Of a stretch of 41,792 bases of DNA, positions 1 through 7,916 are shown piece after piece. The translations under genes and the position numbers were made by a program. The DNA lies in the NCBI GenBank assembly GCA_034440395.1, contig JAWXBW010000011.1:1-41792 (forward strand). The letters are read 5' to 3'. The stretch's first letter is position 1; every line of letters begins with the position of its first letter. The notes under the pieces are model-generated. The model had not been told where the DNA came from, searched no databases, and saw only the letters and a list, made by a program, of their open reading frames with translations. Source of the DNA: JAAUTS01 sp034440395. GTDB lineage: Bacteria; Verrucomicrobiota; Verrucomicrobiia; Methylacidiphilales; JAAUTS01.

Positions 1-118
1 CTGTTTGCTTGATACTCTCTGGTTTCTACTCTCCGACTCATGCCGTCATAGCTGAACTCGCTCCTGTTGCCGTTGGGGTTGGTGACGCGGATCAAGCGGT
101 TTTCTTGATCGTAGGTTG
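1..118 (-). pseudogene. RHS/YD-repeat protein fragment, cut by window edge
   Basis: Read on the minus strand this stretch encodes STYDQENRLIRVTNPNGNR and then FSYDGMSRR, the classic YD-repeat pattern of RHS proteins (the Y-D-x-x-x-R-L and F-x-Y-D-x-x-x-R motifs). The same frame has stop codons just upstream (TGA at 156-158, TAA at 162-164) and no convincing start. It is therefore a remnant, or the inner part of an RHS gene truncated here and continuing past the left edge. YD repeats normally build the cocoon of secreted polymorphic toxins. It lies on the same strand as, and downstream of, the hydrolase cassettes at 0.5-7.8 kb. Confidence 0.75.
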
Positions 119-191
119 AGGATACAAATCTCACGGATGTTAGATTAAGAGAAAATCAGGATTACGGCAATGAAGATTCACAAAATACAGT

Positions 192-369
192 CCTTACAAA
201 AATAAAGAACACAAGAAATATGTGCGCTGTAGTAGACTGACCCCATTGAATGTCAATATTAAATGGCTGACCCCTCTCCCCCTTACAAAAATAAAGAACA
301 CAAGAAATATGTGCGCTGTAGTAGACTGACCCCATTGAATGTCAATATTAAATGGCTGACCCCTCTCCC
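192..369. repeat. Two tandem 89-bp REP-like repeats
   Basis: Positions 192-280 and 281-369 are identical, head-to-tail copies. Each contains an imperfect hairpin (243-266 and 332-355): CCATT pairs with AATGG, a G/A mismatch follows, then AAT pairs with ATT around a 6-nt loop. The hairpin is flanked by TGACCCC on both sides. A partial relative (AATATGTGC, then GTAGACTGACCCCATTGA) occurs at 3434-3466, and a weaker one near 41360-41380. Short hairpins with a mismatch and conserved GGGGTCA-type flanks resemble REP elements mobilised by Y1/RAYT transposases; no such transposase is in the window. This fills most of the gene-free stretch 119-408. Confidence 0.7.
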
Positions 370-408
370 CGTTGACTTCTTTCCATGGCATAGTTTGCCA
401 TATTAGTG

Positions 409-537
409 TTACCTATGTCCCCAGATGATACCCAGAATCGCAAGGAACGCCTCTTTCAACTTTGCAGAGGTCGATGACTGCTGAGCCAATAGTGATCCGG
501 ATACCATGAAAAACAACAGGAGCAGCGAAGCACGCAT
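409..537 (-). CDS. Small secreted peptide of unknown function
   Basis: A 42-codon frame starts with ATG two bases after the stop of the 344-aa membrane-anchored gene, so it could be co-translated with it. The protein begins MRASLLLLFFMVSGSLLAQQ, a good signal peptide with a likely cleavage at A-Q, leaving only about 22 residues rich in K and A and ending IWGHR. It may be a genuine small third member of the cassette, or the signal-peptide stub of a larger secreted gene truncated by the repeats at 192-369. The first hydrolase cassette has no such gene behind its partner. Coding status is uncertain. Confidence 0.45.
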   Translation of the reverse strand: MRASLLLLFFMVSGSLLAQQSSTSAKLKEAFLAILGIIWGHR

Positions 538-539
538 GA

Positions 540-1574
540 TCATTTTTTGGCGGTGATGTTGGGGTCGTATTCCAGATTTCGGGAACCGCTCGGGTTGTAA
601 TAACTTTCCACAACAGCAAAGTGAGCGCCCCCGGCGATCATTTGGAAGTTCATTCTGGCGTAATTTCCGTTCGCCAGTTTGACGAAGTAGGTTTGTTCAA
701 AACGATCCCGCCACCTGCCATTAATGCCGCTCTCCGGCATTGCAAATTCAACCGAAGGCAAATAGCCGCCCTCGGGTGCCTCGAACTGGTATTGACTTTC
801 ATAGGCCACGAGTCCGCCGCCAGGAACTTCGACGCGCACCCTCCACGCAAACGGCGCGTTATTGGCCTCGCCTGCGGGCCGCGATGAAGTCCACGCCTTA
901 ACCGTCACGTCACCGGATTTCTCGCCAGTCAGCGCGACTCGCACCGCTTGGCCACTTTTCGGAACGTTGCGAAGCACTTGTTTGAGCTTCAGGAGGGGCT
1001 CCGCTATACCTTTCTTAATTAGGCGAAAGACTTCCGGTTGATCCTGTGCAGGCAATCTCTCATTTTGAACGGCGTTAGGATTTTGATAAAACGAGAAGGT
1101 TTTTTGCGCAGACGGACTAAACATGTAATTAGGGTGCGATACTTTCACGTATATCGAAGCTCCGTGTTTGCCTAAAATTGAAAATCGACCGTCTGGCCCG
1201 CTGACTTGGCCGGCATGCTGCCTGGGGTTAACAAAGTCGAGCGTTGATACGATTGAGTAGACAACTTGTGCGCCGACGACTGGCTGATCGTGCTGATCAA
1301 CAACGATCCCGTAAAAATTAATCGGCGTCTTGAGAGCTTTAGTCACACCCCCTTCATTTCTTTTTGCTCGCTCATGAAAAAACTCAGGGCTGTTCAATGC
1401 TACTTTTGATTCATGTCCGCTTGGCGAAGGCTCATGCCTTTCCCTCTCCGGCTGCGTCTGAGTAGTGGTCGGCTCCTCTTGTTTATGAGGCGATGCTTTC
1501 GGCCACAGCAAAAAGACAGCCAACGCTAACAAGGCGAGTCCTGCGCAAATTAACCATTTTCTTCGATTCTTCAC
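540..1574 (-). CDS. Membrane-anchored periplasmic partner protein (second copy)
   Basis: This 344-aa protein has a basic N-terminus and one membrane segment (about residues 8-24, LICAGLALLALAVFLLW). A polar, P/T/E-rich linker follows, then a carboxypeptidase-regulatory-like beta domain from about residue 84 (INFYGIVVDQHDQPVVGAQV), and a C-terminal beta-rich domain ending SRNLEYDPN. The topology implies an inner-membrane anchor with the bulk in the periplasm. Its start overlaps the end of the upstream hydrolase by 4 nt (1571-1574), implying translational coupling. A homologous 346-aa gene occupies the same place behind the other hydrolase. No family name is recognised. An immunity protein or a lipase-foldase-like chaperone for the coupled hydrolase are both reasonable inferences. 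Confidence 0.8.
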   Translation of the reverse strand: MKNRRKWLICAGLALLALAVFLLWPKASPHKQEEPTTTQTQPERERHEPSPSGHESKVALNSPEFFHERAKRNEGGVTKALKTPINFYGIVVDQHDQPVVGAQVVYSIVSTLDFVNPRQHAGQVSGPDGRFSILGKHGASIYVKVSHPNYMFSPSAQKTFSFYQNPNAVQNERLPAQDQPEVFRLIKKGIAEPLLKLKQVLRNVPKSGQAVRVALTGEKSGDVTVKAWTSSRPAGEANNAPFAWRVRVEVPGGGLVAYESQYQFEAPEGGYLPSVEFAMPESGINGRWRDRFEQTYFVKLANGNYARMNFQMIAGGAHFAVVESYYNPSGSRNLEYDPNITAKK

Positions 1575-3334
1575 GGATTAAATGGCAAGCCACATTGTTT
1601 TAAAACTTCATCAAAAAAGCCATTGAGTTGCTGAATCGGACGCCCAAACTGCGAGCCGTGTTCGTCTCCAAATTGGAATTCGGTATCCATTGGCACGTTG
1701 TCAGCAACTAATCCTCCTGTTTGGGGCGTATGCGCAATCGAGCGGCTATTTGATTGCACAACCATCGCCGTCGATTCGTGCAAATCTGTCACGAACCTAC
1801 CATAGTCAAGCCAGTAGGTTAGCGTGCATCTTTGACCTGCCGGGTTCCCCGGAAGATAATTATACCACGGACCGGAAATTTTTCTGATCGAACCAATGCC
1901 TGTCCCATCTGGCTTTGAAAATTGCTGGTTCAATTCCCAGATGATGCCTGTTACATTGTCGTTGGGATTCGAGAAGTTTACGATCCGAGTTGACACTGTT
2001 GACGGCAAGTATCCCCTATAACCCAACTCATTTACATGGTCTGGGGTGGTATAGCTGAAAGCCAAAGGAAGATTTTCGTCATAACAAAACGCCGGTGCAG
2101 CGCCCTGCATAATTATGTAGTTGTCAATCTGCAATCCATAGTCTCGGAGCGCAGCGCACATAACGTTGTTTCCTTGGCTATGAGCCATTATGTTTTTTGT
2201 GGCTCCAGGAAGACTAGCGACATATTGCGCCAAACCTCTGCCGCTTTTCCATGCTCTAAATTCACTTTGATTATATTCTGCCGGATTGATGGCATTTAGG
2301 GCGTCCCACTTGTAGAATGCGAATCGCCCCTTATAACCTTGCCACCACGTTCTCTTAAATATGGTATCTGCATCTCGAGTGAAGACATTTGTGGCTTCGT
2401 TGAAATTTAGGCCCGGAGAATGAATCCCATGAACAAACACAATTAGCTCATCCGTTTCATCGAAAGGAGCTTCTATCGCAATGGCATCAAGCGGCTCAAA
2501 ACCGACTATCGGAGCTTGATAAGGATTCTGATCAAACGGGGGCTGCCATGCTGCATCAGGTGCGCTGTGGCCTCTTGAATACATCTTCCGAATGCTCTTT
2601 AAATCGAGCCACACGCCCGGCCCTTCGATCTCGGTGCCGTCGGCTGTTTTAATCACCAACATCAACTCACCCTTGCCTTCGCCAACACCCTCGAAGAGAA
2701 GACATTTCTTAGAATTTGATGCGCTAGCAGGCAGCTTCAATAGTGTTGACCCGCTGACTTCGCCGAGCATTGCAGCATCAGCACCGCTCACTTGGGCAAA
2801 GGCGGCTGTCTCGCTTTGAAGGTAAGCATCCGTTCCCGCTGTGTCAGTTGATGTGTAAACGTTGATCTTCGGACTCGTCCCATTGGTGTTTTTCCATTTT
2901 AAACCAATCTTCAAGGTTCCGTTAACGACCTCATTCTGGAACACACCAAGGTAGATATGCAGCCGAGCAAAGTCCTCTAAGTCCCTAGCCGTCTGAATCA
3001 CTCCATCTTCGTAATCTGCCGAGCCGGTTCCAAGAAATTCGCCTTCCGCATTCGGCATGCCATCATTATCATCATTGACCCAAAACCCGAACGGTTTCCC
3101 TTCCTCGGTCTTATCCAGTGGCTTGCCCGTCACGGGAGAGGCGGCCATGGCAATAACGCCATCCCTGTTGGCATCTACCGCAATATCTACCGGCCCTAAG
3201 CCCACCGCATCAGACTTACCATTACAGGAGAAAATGACTTTACCACCACCTGTCCAGCTAGCCAGACCCTCCACCCAGATGTCCACCTGCCCACTCCAGA
3301 TGGCGGCGAGTTTCTTAGACGGGTTGTTTATCAC
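1571..3334 (-). CDS. Orphan alpha/beta-hydrolase cassette (headless RHS-type effector tip)
   Basis: This 587-aa protein has a GTG start. Residues about 4-61 (from NPSKKLAAIWSG to VDANRDGVI) are nearly identical, in DNA as well, to residues 481-538 of the 1083-aa neighbour; after that the two are homologous but diverged. An alpha/beta hydrolase follows: FVHG oxyanion strand (about 300), nucleophile elbow AHSQGN with Ser about 386, and a conserved FGDEHGSQF near the C-terminus whose His (about 559) is the likely catalytic His. The RHS-like N-terminal half of the neighbour is missing and there is no signal peptide, so it is unlikely to be secreted alone. It overlaps its partner gene by 4 nt. It is likely a lipase or esterase; the substrate is unknown. 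Confidence 0.8.
   Translation of the reverse strand: MINNPSKKLAAIWSGQVDIWVEGLASWTGGGKVIFSCNGKSDAVGLGPVDIAVDANRDGVIAMAASPVTGKPLDKTEEGKPFGFWVNDDNDGMPNAEGEFLGTGSADYEDGVIQTARDLEDFARLHIYLGVFQNEVVNGTLKIGLKWKNTNGTSPKINVYTSTDTAGTDAYLQSETAAFAQVSGADAAMLGEVSGSTLLKLPASASNSKKCLLFEGVGEGKGELMLVIKTADGTEIEGPGVWLDLKSIRKMYSRGHSAPDAAWQPPFDQNPYQAPIVGFEPLDAIAIEAPFDETDELIVFVHGIHSPGLNFNEATNVFTRDADTIFKRTWWQGYKGRFAFYKWDALNAINPAEYNQSEFRAWKSGRGLAQYVASLPGATKNIMAHSQGNNVMCAALRDYGLQIDNYIIMQGAAPAFCYDENLPLAFSYTTPDHVNELGYRGYLPSTVSTRIVNFSNPNDNVTGIIWELNQQFSKPDGTGIGSIRKISGPWYNYLPGNPAGQRCTLTYWLDYGRFVTDLHESTAMVVQSNSRSIAHTPQTGGLVADNVPMDTEFQFGDEHGSQFGRPIQQLNGFFDEVLKQCGLPFNP
3156..3325 (-). repeat. 170-bp junction repeat, copy in the orphan cassette
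   Basis: This block matches 6195-6364 at 169 of 170 positions; the only difference I see is A at 3245 versus C at 6284. It encodes the segment NPSKKLAAIWSG to VDANRDGVI. The flanking sequence on the hydrolase side is clearly diverged, so the block is a recent recombination or gene-conversion tract at the head/tip junction. Confidence 0.9.
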
Positions 3335-3344
3335 AATGATTCAG

Positions 3345-3371
3345 ATTATAAGGAAAGTAGACTTGGGACAA
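3345..3371 (-). promoter_or_regulatory. Candidate promoter for the orphan hydrolase cassette
   Basis: On the minus strand there is a perfect TATAAT (3345-3350). Fifteen bases upstream of it is TTGTCC (3366-3371), close to TTGACA though the spacer is short. Transcription would begin around 3338, only a few bases before the GTG start at 3334, giving an almost leaderless mRNA. It would let the displaced cassette be expressed independently of the full-length gene. This is prediction only. Confidence 0.4.
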
Positions 3372-3433
3372 TACAGTTTTTTTAGGTAATTGCTGGCCGG
3401 TCACTCACTCAATTTTCAAGAGCTGACTCGATT

Positions 3434-3466
3434 AATATGTGCAATAAAGTAGACTGACCCCATTGA
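3434..3466. repeat. Partial REP-like element
   Basis: AATATGTGC (3434-3442) and GTAGACTGACCCCATTGA (3449-3466) match one half of the 89-bp tandem repeat at 192-369. The right half, with the second hairpin arm, is missing. It is joined almost directly to the 45-bp hydrolase scar at 3470-3514, so the element marks a rearrangement point. Confidence 0.6.
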
Positions 3467-3469
3467 CTG

Positions 3470-3514
3470 ACGGTTTCAAATTCTGAATATTCCCATTGAA
3501 CTGGCCGCTGTGTT
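3470..3514 (-). repeat. 45-bp duplicate of the hydrolase gene 3' end (scar)
   Basis: These 45 bases are identical to 4603-4647, which encode the HSGQFNGNIQNLKP region at the C-terminus of the 1083-aa hydrolase. Here they are non-coding debris, ending one base from the stop codon (3516-3518) of the 346-aa partner gene. The 587-aa hydrolase has a different sequence at the corresponding place, so the scar derives from the local full-length gene or a sibling cassette now deleted. Confidence 0.85.
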
Positions 3515-3515
3515 G

Positions 3516-4556
3516 TTAAGGCTTTATCACCTTGGCGGGATCGTATTCTAGGTTGCGGGAGCCAACTTTTGGATTGAGATAGGATTCTATTTTAAAATAA
3601 TGATTGCCTTGTGCGATCATCGTAAATTCTATTCTGGCATAAGCTCCATTGCTGAGTTTTAAAAAATAATTCCGTACTGCATCAGGACTCCATTGCTCGC
3701 TATTGGCAAACACTACTATTTCATCAGCGGCTCGATAACCAGTCTCGGGTGCCTCAAAATCAAACTGATCCTTTCTCTCTACTAATCCACCGCCGGGAAT
3801 TGAAATTCGACATTTCCAGTTATAATGTTGGCCAAGCGAGGCATTTAGATCCTCTGTCCAAACTTCTACTTTTATCTGTCCATTACTAGAGATTCGTCCA
3901 GTAGTTAAGTCTAGTGTTAATGGCGTTCCATATCTAGAAATCTGGACGCCACTATTGGAGTTGGCTATCAAAGGCTCCGTATCCCCCATTTTTTGCAACA
4001 CGAAGACCGCAGGGTTGTCTTTGGTTGGTGGCTCTAAAAAAACACCATCTGAGCCAGAACCGTAGGCAAACCCATGGCTTGATTTCCCATCAATAAAGTA
4101 ATAACCCTCTTTGCGAACAGTTACGCCTAATCGAAAGCCTTTGATTCCAGTAATACTAAAATAGCCGTTTTCATCAGACTGACCTTTATAGCTACTTCCC
4201 GAAGCCATGAACTTGTCAGCAGCATTGTAGCCTATTTTAGCCTGTGGCACAGGATTTCCATTCTGATCAATAACTTTCCCATAAAAACTGATAGAGGTGT
4301 GAAATGCTGCCACGATGCTATTAATTGAATCTTTACGTTTGTCTAGTTGGGCTTGTTCCGGTGTTTTGGATGCCGCTAGTGGAACTATCTGATTCGATTG
4401 GGTAGTTGCTACAGATGAGGATGAACTAGCGGGTTGTGTCGATGAGTGTGTAACATCGTTATGTGAACTTTGCTTCGGCTTAGGCCAGAGCCAAAGAATG
4501 ACTAAAAGCACGCATATGATGATTAGCCCTATAAAGATAATGCGTTGTCTGTTCAT
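3516..4556 (-). CDS. Membrane-anchored periplasmic partner protein (first copy)
   Basis: This 346-aa homologue of the 344-aa gene at 540-1574 has a short basic N-terminus and a membrane segment at about residues 6-24 (IIFIGLIIICVLLVILWLW). A Ser/Thr/Gln-rich linker follows, then a carboxypeptidase-regulatory-like domain from about residue 88 (SISFYGKVIDQNGNPV) and a C-terminal beta domain ending SRNLEYDPA. The shared ends and diverged middle fit a protein co-evolving with a specific hydrolase. The ATG overlaps the hydrolase stop by 4 nt (4553-4556). The function is not recognised; immunity or dedicated chaperone are inferences from position, topology and pairing. Confidence 0.8.
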   Translation of the reverse strand: MNRQRIIFIGLIIICVLLVILWLWPKPKQSSHNDVTHSSTQPASSSSSVATTQSNQIVPLAASKTPEQAQLDKRKDSINSIVAAFHTSISFYGKVIDQNGNPVPQAKIGYNAADKFMASGSSYKGQSDENGYFSITGIKGFRLGVTVRKEGYYFIDGKSSHGFAYGSGSDGVFLEPPTKDNPAVFVLQKMGDTEPLIANSNSGVQISRYGTPLTLDLTTGRISSNGQIKVEVWTEDLNASLGQHYNWKCRISIPGGGLVERKDQFDFEAPETGYRAADEIVVFANSEQWSPDAVRNYFLKLSNGAYARIEFTMIAQGNHYFKIESYLNPKVGSRNLEYDPAKVIKP

Positions 4557-7500
4557 GGATTTGCAGGGCCGACACCCAGTTTATCAATAAGTGTATTATA
4601 AAACGGTTTCAAATTCTGAATATTCCCATTGAACTGGCCGCTGTGTTCGTCACCGAAACCAGGATCATCTTCTTCAGGCAAGTTAAATGTGGAACTACCT
4701 AGGTTAACACTTTTACTGGGAGTAATTGACCCTGCCGTAGCCCCCCAAGCTCCCACCGCCTTACCCCAAGTATGGCAAGCAAAAGACATTGCTTCGTAAG
4801 AATTGCTTGCGCTTAGGTAATAGTCGAGGACTTGTTCCTGAGTTCCTTGCGATCCGGGAATGGTTTCCCAATGGTATTTAAAAAGTTTCTGCCCACTTAC
4901 TCCGGTTCTATGGTAACGGAAGTTGGCTGCCAAGCTTCCACCCTCTGGCTTGGTCTGATCGTTATTAATTTCCCATGCAATAGATGTAGCAAAGTCTTTC
5001 TCCAGATAAAAATTCACCTTATTGACACTAAGGTCTTTAAAACGTCCGCGATAAGCTAATGCACGTGTCGCTAGATCAGGATCATCGTCAGGCGTTACAT
5101 TGTCCCACATGGGGAAGCCATAGTGTCTATCGCCCGTTGGCTGCTTGATTCTTGCTTCATCTTCGTCATAACACGCAGACGGAACGGCCCCCTGCATAAG
5201 GGCGTAGTTACTCGCTTGCATGCCCTGCCGAAAGGCCTCGCTAGCCACAATATTGCCCATGCTGTGAGCGACGATGTGCTTCCTAGTGCCACGTAATTCT
5301 GCCACAAAGGTCTTCAGGCCAGCGGCCGCTTGCCAGGCAATATATTCACTGTCGTTATAACGAGCAAGGTAAGCATCAATTCCACCACCATACCGTACCC
5401 ACTGCCAATCATTGCTATAATAAGTGTTCCAGCGGAAAAGAGCGAAACGCCCTTTGAATCCACGGTGCCAAAGCCTCTTGAGCATCGTTTCAGCAAAACT
5501 ACTGGAGCCTTCTGGCGACATATTCCACCCATGCACAAACACGATGGTATCGTCGGTCTTATCCTTGTAAGGATTGTCTTGGTACTCATAACCACCTGCA
5601 TACATCCTCTTAATATTATCTATATCCAACCAAACCCCCGGCCCTTCACCGATCTCGACGCCAAGGGAATTATGGAAGGTGATGACCAACTCGCCGGTGC
5701 CTGCGGTGACTCCTTCAAACAGGAGGAACACGTTAGACTGAGTGGCACTGAAATTACTATCTTGCCAGAAGCTGGCCGGCAGGATGCAGGTCGCACTGCC
5801 TTGGATCAATGCCACATTTTGTAGTTTTAGATGCTGCGCTGCTACTAAGTCTTGCGTCAGGTATTCTGTGCCCCCTTTAAGTGAAAGATTCCGCCAAAGT
5901 TTAATGCTGGGGGAGTCTGCTATGCTTTTCCATTTTAAGCCCACTCTAATTTGTCCGCTGAGGATGGATTCTTGCATGCCGCCGATATAGATGTTGAGCC
6001 GAGCAAAGTCCTCTAGATCCCTTTTGCTGTTGATGACCATGTCGTTGCTATCACGAGTGGTCGAGCCGGGATGATCTTTCTCATCGCTGTCGTCATCGTC
6101 ATTTAACCAGAACTGAAACTTCTTAGATACTGCGGTGGTATCCACAGGTTTATCCTCAAGGGTTGAATCAGCATAGTTCCCCGAATAACGGATCACGCCA
6201 TCCCTGTTGGCATCTACCGCAATATCTACCGGCCCTAAGCCCACCGCATCAGACTTACCATTACAGGAGAAAATGACTTTACCCCCACCTGTCCAGCTAG
6301 CCAGACCCTCCACCCAGATGTCCACCTGCCCACTCCAGATGGCGGCGAGTTTCTTAGACGGGTTACCTTTAGGGATCGTTAACTGGCTCCCACTGAGCTC
6401 CTGCCCCTCTTTATCAAAGGCTCGCAGCCCAGCGGGTAGCTGCAACTCCACCGTGCCGCTCTTAGGGATCTTAAGCAGTTTCAGAGTTAACTTCACCAAA
6501 TCATCGTCACTGGCCGAGGCCTGAGCATCGGCACTGTCCACTGCGCCACCTAGGCCAGCATCATCGTTATCCTCGTTAGCCATTAACAATGCTTTATACT
6601 CTCCACTCGTAGGACGGTCAACCTTCTTGGTCGGGTCACTTAAACGTCCCGGCCAATGCGCCACAATCGCTAGGTCTGTTTCCGCAGGCTGGCCGGGCTG
6701 GCCTCCGAGGTCAGGGCAACCGAGTAGTTCTGCGATGGGGGCGGTGCCAATATAGCTGCCGCCTCCAAAGCCCTCGGCTCTAGGGCGAGTGTAGCCGCCA
6801 GTGCCACCTAGGCAAGGGCCTGGCACACCGTAAACGGTATCTGTAAAGATAAAGCCGTTGAAGCATAGACCATTAGGACAACAGTAGGTGTATAATACCA
6901 TGGTTCTGTATCTAAACACACAAGGCGAAGCCGTGGCTCTGCCGCCACTCTCGCCGCCGCCACCAGTCTGGGCGGTGGAATGGGGATCCATACCTGCGGC
7001 GGCCATCTGGTTATAAACGTCCCGCGGCTCCCAAGCCACGATGACGCCGTCGTTGCGGGGAGGATTAACCAGACAAGTGATCTTTAAGCCAAGACGAATG
7101 CTTTCTTTAGCTTCCAGCTTTTTAGGGGCGAGGCCTGAAACTTCCATGCGGAAGTAGGGTGCCATGTCGGGCAGCCTGAGTTGTAGATTATCAGCCCGCA
7201 GGAGCCCGACATTGGTCAGGATAATCTCACTGTTATAAACTTGCCCTGCCCGCATGATAGGCAGGTTAACGGCGCCGGGCTCTATGATGACTTGGGCGAT
7301 GGGAACTTGGGTTTCAAAGTCAAAGTTCAACCTAATGTCGTAGCGGTCTCGGATGGTGGTTTCGACGACTTCCCAGGTGACTTTTACGGCGCTGTATTCT
7401 AAGACGACTTGTTCGCTGGTGGTGGCTCCGGGTTGGATCGTAACCCGACGGGTCAGGGGCTGGTGCTTAGGCCCGTCCACTTTAAGCTTATAATTTCCCG

Positions 7501-7804
7501 GAGGCAGTTCATCAAAGAGCACTTCTCCACTGGAGTCAGAGGTCTTGGATTCTAGGATGGAGTAGGTGGTTTCATGTTGGAGCGTGAAGCGGGCTCCGTC
7601 CACCCCGTTGGTAAAGGTGCCGTTACTACCGTTGGAAAAGGCGTCGACGGCTTTAACAAGGAGTCTCCCTTTAGCACCCGATCCAGTTACGGCAACAAGA
7701 ACAGGCAAATTTATGTTAGGAAGGATCACGGGTGCGGATTGAGTTTGCGGTCTTATGTTTAAACCAGTAATAGGGCATATGCCCCAAAAAGTCGTTTTGG
7801 CCAT
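4553..7804 (-). CDS. RHS-type effector with C-terminal alpha/beta hydrolase
   Basis: This protein has 1083 aa. Residues 40-140 look like a carboxypeptidase-regulatory-like beta domain (SGEVLFDELPPGNYKLKV). Residues 140-260 (WEVVETTIRDRYDI, then FETQVPIAQVIIEPG) resemble the repeat-preceding module of large RHS proteins in PVC bacteria. Residues 280-370 are Gly/Cys-rich (TYCCPNGLCFNGF). The junction with the orphan copy begins at residue 481. The hydrolase follows: VFVHGW about 756, nucleophile AHSMGN with Ser about 848, and conserved FGDEHSGQF with candidate catalytic His about 1054. No N-terminal signal peptide is visible, so the gene may be 5'-truncated or use another export route. It begins 112 bp from the divergent doxX-like start. 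The substrate is unknown. Confidence 0.8.
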   Translation of the reverse strand: MAKTTFWGICPITGLNIRPQTQSAPVILPNINLPVLVAVTGSGAKGRLLVKAVDAFSNGSNGTFTNGVDGARFTLQHETTYSILESKTSDSSGEVLFDELPPGNYKLKVDGPKHQPLTRRVTIQPGATTSEQVVLEYSAVKVTWEVVETTIRDRYDIRLNFDFETQVPIAQVIIEPGAVNLPIMRAGQVYNSEIILTNVGLLRADNLQLRLPDMAPYFRMEVSGLAPKKLEAKESIRLGLKITCLVNPPRNDGVIVAWEPRDVYNQMAAAGMDPHSTAQTGGGGESGGRATASPCVFRYRTMVLYTYCCPNGLCFNGFIFTDTVYGVPGPCLGGTGGYTRPRAEGFGGGSYIGTAPIAELLGCPDLGGQPGQPAETDLAIVAHWPGRLSDPTKKVDRPTSGEYKALLMANEDNDDAGLGGAVDSADAQASASDDDLVKLTLKLLKIPKSGTVELQLPAGLRAFDKEGQELSGSQLTIPKGNPSKKLAAIWSGQVDIWVEGLASWTGGGKVIFSCNGKSDAVGLGPVDIAVDANRDGVIRYSGNYADSTLEDKPVDTTAVSKKFQFWLNDDDDSDEKDHPGSTTRDSNDMVINSKRDLEDFARLNIYIGGMQESILSGQIRVGLKWKSIADSPSIKLWRNLSLKGGTEYLTQDLVAAQHLKLQNVALIQGSATCILPASFWQDSNFSATQSNVFLLFEGVTAGTGELVITFHNSLGVEIGEGPGVWLDIDNIKRMYAGGYEYQDNPYKDKTDDTIVFVHGWNMSPEGSSSFAETMLKRLWHRGFKGRFALFRWNTYYSNDWQWVRYGGGIDAYLARYNDSEYIAWQAAAGLKTFVAELRGTRKHIVAHSMGNIVASEAFRQGMQASNYALMQGAVPSACYDEDEARIKQPTGDRHYGFPMWDNVTPDDDPDLATRALAYRGRFKDLSVNKVNFYLEKDFATSIAWEINNDQTKPEGGSLAANFRYHRTGVSGQKLFKYHWETIPGSQGTQEQVLDYYLSASNSYEAMSFACHTWGKAVGAWGATAGSITPSKSVNLGSSTFNLPEEDDPGFGDEHSGQFNGNIQNLKPFYNTLIDKLGVGPANP
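6195..6364 (-). repeat. 170-bp junction repeat, copy in the full-length gene
   Basis: This is the partner of 3156-3325 (one mismatch in 170). It sits exactly between the RHS-like N-terminal half and the hydrolase half of the 1083-aa protein, where an orphan tip could recombine onto the full-length head. Confidence 0.9.
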
Positions 7805-7916
7805 AAGGAGCAGACAATAGAAACCGTTGGCTTAGAGCAGAAGGAAAGAACCTTGATCTAAAAAAATGTTACTGAAAGCTTCTGGCAGTATTTTGAAGGT
7901 CTGCTACTTTTTTTCC

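Noticed and set aside
192..369. CRISPR array
   Set aside because: There are only two contiguous identical 89-bp units with no spacers and no cas genes nearby.
5330..5824. 164-codon open frame on the plus strand inside the 1083-aa gene
   Set aside because: It is antisense to strongly coding hydrolase sequence, with no family character and no ribosome binding site.
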